A stretch of DNA of 6,411 nt from contig DIHI01000156.1 in assembly GCA_002420085.1 (NCBI GenBank), positions 1 to 6,411 of the forward strand. The letters run 5' to 3'. Position 1 is the first letter of the stretch. Every line of letters starts with the position of its first letter. Positions 5,062 to 6,411 of this stretch are shown here, piece after piece. Source of the DNA: Lysobacterales bacterium UBA5700. GTDB taxonomy: Bacteria > Pseudomonadota > Gammaproteobacteria > Xanthomonadales > Xanthomonadaceae. Position numbers and translations under genes: made by a program. The notes beneath the pieces were generated by a model that was not told where the DNA came from, searched no databases, and worked only from the letters and a program-made list of their open reading frames with translations.

Positions 5062-6245
5062 AGGAACAGGCCGAGCAGTGCGTTGTTGAAGCGCAGGCCC
5101 GATTCGGTCGGCCTGATCCGGTCGCCCTCGACCACCAGCCAGTCGTGGGCCACGGCCGCCGCGACCGGTGCCTCGATGGTGCTGCCGGCGAGACCGGTCC
5201 GCGCCTCGAAGGCGGTCAGCGAGAACCCTTCGTGCAGGCGCAGGGCATTGAGCATGAACTCGAACGGGCGGTCTTCAGGTGCGATCGCCGCCTCGGTCGC
5301 GATCCGGCCCGGCCCGGCGGCCTGGGCGAGGTAGTCGTTCGGATGCTTGCGCTTGGATCGGCGCAGGAGGGTGCCGTCGGCGCCCTGGGTGATCTTGCCG
5401 TGCGCCCCGGCGCCGATACCGAGATAGTCACCGAACCGCCAGTAGTTGAGATTGTGCCGGCAACGCAGGCCGGGGCGGGCGTAGGCGGAGATTTCGTAGT
5501 GCTCGAAGCCGGCTTCGGCGAGCCGGGTCTGGCACTCGCGCTGCATGGTCCAGGCTTCGTCGTCGTCGGGCAGCCCTTCGGGCGGACGGGCGGCGAACAC
5601 GGTGTTCGGTTCGAGCGTGAGTTGATAGTGGCTGATGTGGCTTGGATCCAGCGCCACGGCCTCGGCGATGTCGCGCTCGGCCATGGCGACTGTCTGGCCG
5701 GGCAGGGCATACATCAGGTCGATGTTGAAATTGTCGAAGCCATCGGCTCGGGCCGATGCGATCGCTCGCCGTGCCTGATCGGCATCGTGGATGCGGCCGA
5801 GCCGCGCCAAACAGCCATCGTCGAAGCTCTGCACGCCGAAGCTCAGACGGTTGACCCCGGCCCCCAGATACGCGCGGAAGCGGCCGTGTTCGGCGGTGCC
5901 GGGGTTGGTTTCCAAGGTGACCTCAAGGCCGGGCTCGAAGCGCAGCAGGGCCGAGGCGCGGTCGAGGATGTCGGCGATCGTCGCCGGTGGAAACAGGCTC
6001 GGCGTGCCGCCACCGAAGAATACGCTGGTGACCGTGCGGCCCCACACCAGCGGCAGTTCCTGTTCGAGATCGGCGATCAGGGCGTCGGCGTAGTCGGTGA
6101 ATGGCAATGACCCTTTGGCCGCGTGCGAGTTGAAATCACAGTACGGACACTTGCGAACACACCAGGGCAGATGGATGTACAGCGCCAGCGGCGGCGGCAA
6201 CGGCCGACCGGCGGGCGAGGGCTGGACGGTGTCGGCTGCCGCCAC
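5055..6245 (-). CDS. hemW: HemW, radical-SAM heme chaperone (HemN-like protein)
   Basis: HemW proteins bind heme and deliver it to respiratory enzymes. They were long annotated as oxygen-independent coproporphyrinogen III oxidases but lack that activity. With the GTG at 6245 the protein has 396 aa, close to E. coli HemW (378). The 4Fe-4S/SAM motif is C29-VRK-C33-PY-C36, followed by DFN; the extra cysteine found in true HemN (CxxxCxxCxC) is absent, which marks HemW. Other family motifs are GGGTPS (78-83), ETNPGT (112-117), GVNRLSFGVQSF (130-141), HYQLTLEPNT (206-215), CRHNLNYW (262-269) and GIGAGAH (276-282), with an intact C-terminal domain. A GTG at 6278 would add 11 residues but overlaps rdgB by 29 bases without a ribosome site. 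The 6245 GTG lies four bases after the rdgB stop, suggesting coupled translation; its GAGGGG is 13 bases away, longer than ideal. Cytosolic. Confidence 0.93.
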   Translation of the reverse strand: MAAADTVQPSPAGRPLPPPLALYIHLPWCVRKCPYCDFNSHAAKGSLPFTDYADALIADLEQELPLVWGRTVTSVFFGGGTPSLFPPATIADILDRASALLRFEPGLEVTLETNPGTAEHGRFRAYLGAGVNRLSFGVQSFDDGCLARLGRIHDADQARRAIASARADGFDNFNIDLMYALPGQTVAMAERDIAEAVALDPSHISHYQLTLEPNTVFAARPPEGLPDDDEAWTMQRECQTRLAEAGFEHYEISAYARPGLRCRHNLNYWRFGDYLGIGAGAHGKITQGADGTLLRRSKRKHPNDYLAQAAGPGRIATEAAIAPEDRPFEFMLNALRLHEGFSLTAFEARTGLAGSTIEAPVAAAVAHDWLVVEGDRIRPTESGLRFNNALLGLFLP

Positions 6246-6249
6246 GTGC

Positions 6250-6411
6250 TTACCGGAACCCCTCACGCAGCCGGTCACGCAGGTGTGCCAGCGCCTGGCC
6301 GCGATGGCTGAGGCGATGCTTGAGCGCCGGGTCCATCTCGGCTGCCGACAGGCCCTGCTCCGGATCGAGAAAGACCGGGTCGTAGCCGAAGCCGCCGGTG
6401 CCGCGTGGCGC
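6250..6411 (-). CDS. rdgB: RdgB, dITP/XTP pyrophosphatase, C-terminal part
   Basis: Only the last 53 codons and a TAA lie in the window; the gene continues past the right edge. The family (Ham1/RdgB) hydrolyses dITP, XTP and related non-canonical purine triphosphates to monophosphates, keeping them out of DNA. The signature [11 protein letters not shown] (residues 4-14 of the fragment), an AAEMD segment (23-27) and the SHRGQAL motif (35-41) line up in order and spacing with the C-terminal third of E. coli RdgB. The FGYDP and SHR residues belong to the substrate-binding pocket. The active-site aspartate lies upstream, outside the window. hemW follows after four bases, and rdgB-hemW adjacency is common in gammaproteobacteria, so the two are likely one operon. 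Confidence 0.93.
   Translation of the reverse strand, partial: APRGTGGFGYDPVFLDPEQGLSAAEMDPALKHRLSHRGQALAHLRDRLREGFR

Noticed and set aside
4998..6110. 370-codon plus-strand frame antisense to hemW
   Set aside because: hemW on the other strand has all family motifs; the plus-strand product is a shadow.
5055..6245. HemN, oxygen-independent coproporphyrinogen III oxidase
   Set aside because: The iron-sulfur motif lacks the fourth cysteine of HemN (CxxxCxxCxC) and the protein matches HemW in length and motifs.

Overview
The window is GC-rich DNA (sampled 60-base lines in the housekeeping genes reach 78-80% GC) with GTG starts and a tightly packed rdgB-hemW pair. It also carries an intergenic repeat pattern (7-bp GGGATTC-type tracts, and a CGTCATTGCGAG-type inverted-repeat element) that I associate with gammaproteobacteria of the Xanthomonadales/Lysobacterales. 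The taxonomic call is inference from style and is moderate at best. Every supported gene is on the minus strand, so transcription runs from the right edge to the left.

Right to left: the last 53 codons of rdgB (dITP/XTP pyrophosphatase) run off the right edge. Four bases after its stop lies a GTG that I take as the start of hemW (radical-SAM heme chaperone). A 181-bp gap follows. It holds a weak hairpin over the hemW stop, a GTGAC/GTCAC inverted repeat, an unexplained second Shine-Dalgarno with GTG, a small hairpin, and the clear ribosome site of an exported SGNH/GDSL-type hydrolase (362 aa). Twenty-four bases later comes a 230-aa orphan protein with one membrane anchor and a proline- and acid-rich tail. 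These two genes may form a small cell-envelope unit.

After a 234-bp gap comes the largest gene, an 858-aa (or 842-aa) integral membrane protein. Its first ~560 residues are an apolipoprotein N-acyltransferase (Lnt) family enzyme with the Glu-Lys-Cys triad. Its last ~300 residues are an extra membrane region that contains a probable bacterial PH-like domain. The left 256 bases hold no gene I can support, but they hold nested inverted repeats: an outer GGGAKTCGTWGAAGC pair around a small MITE/REP-like element, with a 7-bp tandem tract ending ten bases from the Lnt-like stop codon.

Functionally, rdgB and hemW are housekeeping (nucleotide-pool cleaning, heme delivery). The three genes to the left all point to the envelope: an exported hydrolase, an anchored orphan and a lipoprotein-acylation-type enzyme. 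No defence system, transposase, CRISPR array or RNA gene is visible. The most unusual items are the C-terminal extension of the Lnt-like protein and the nested repeat block.
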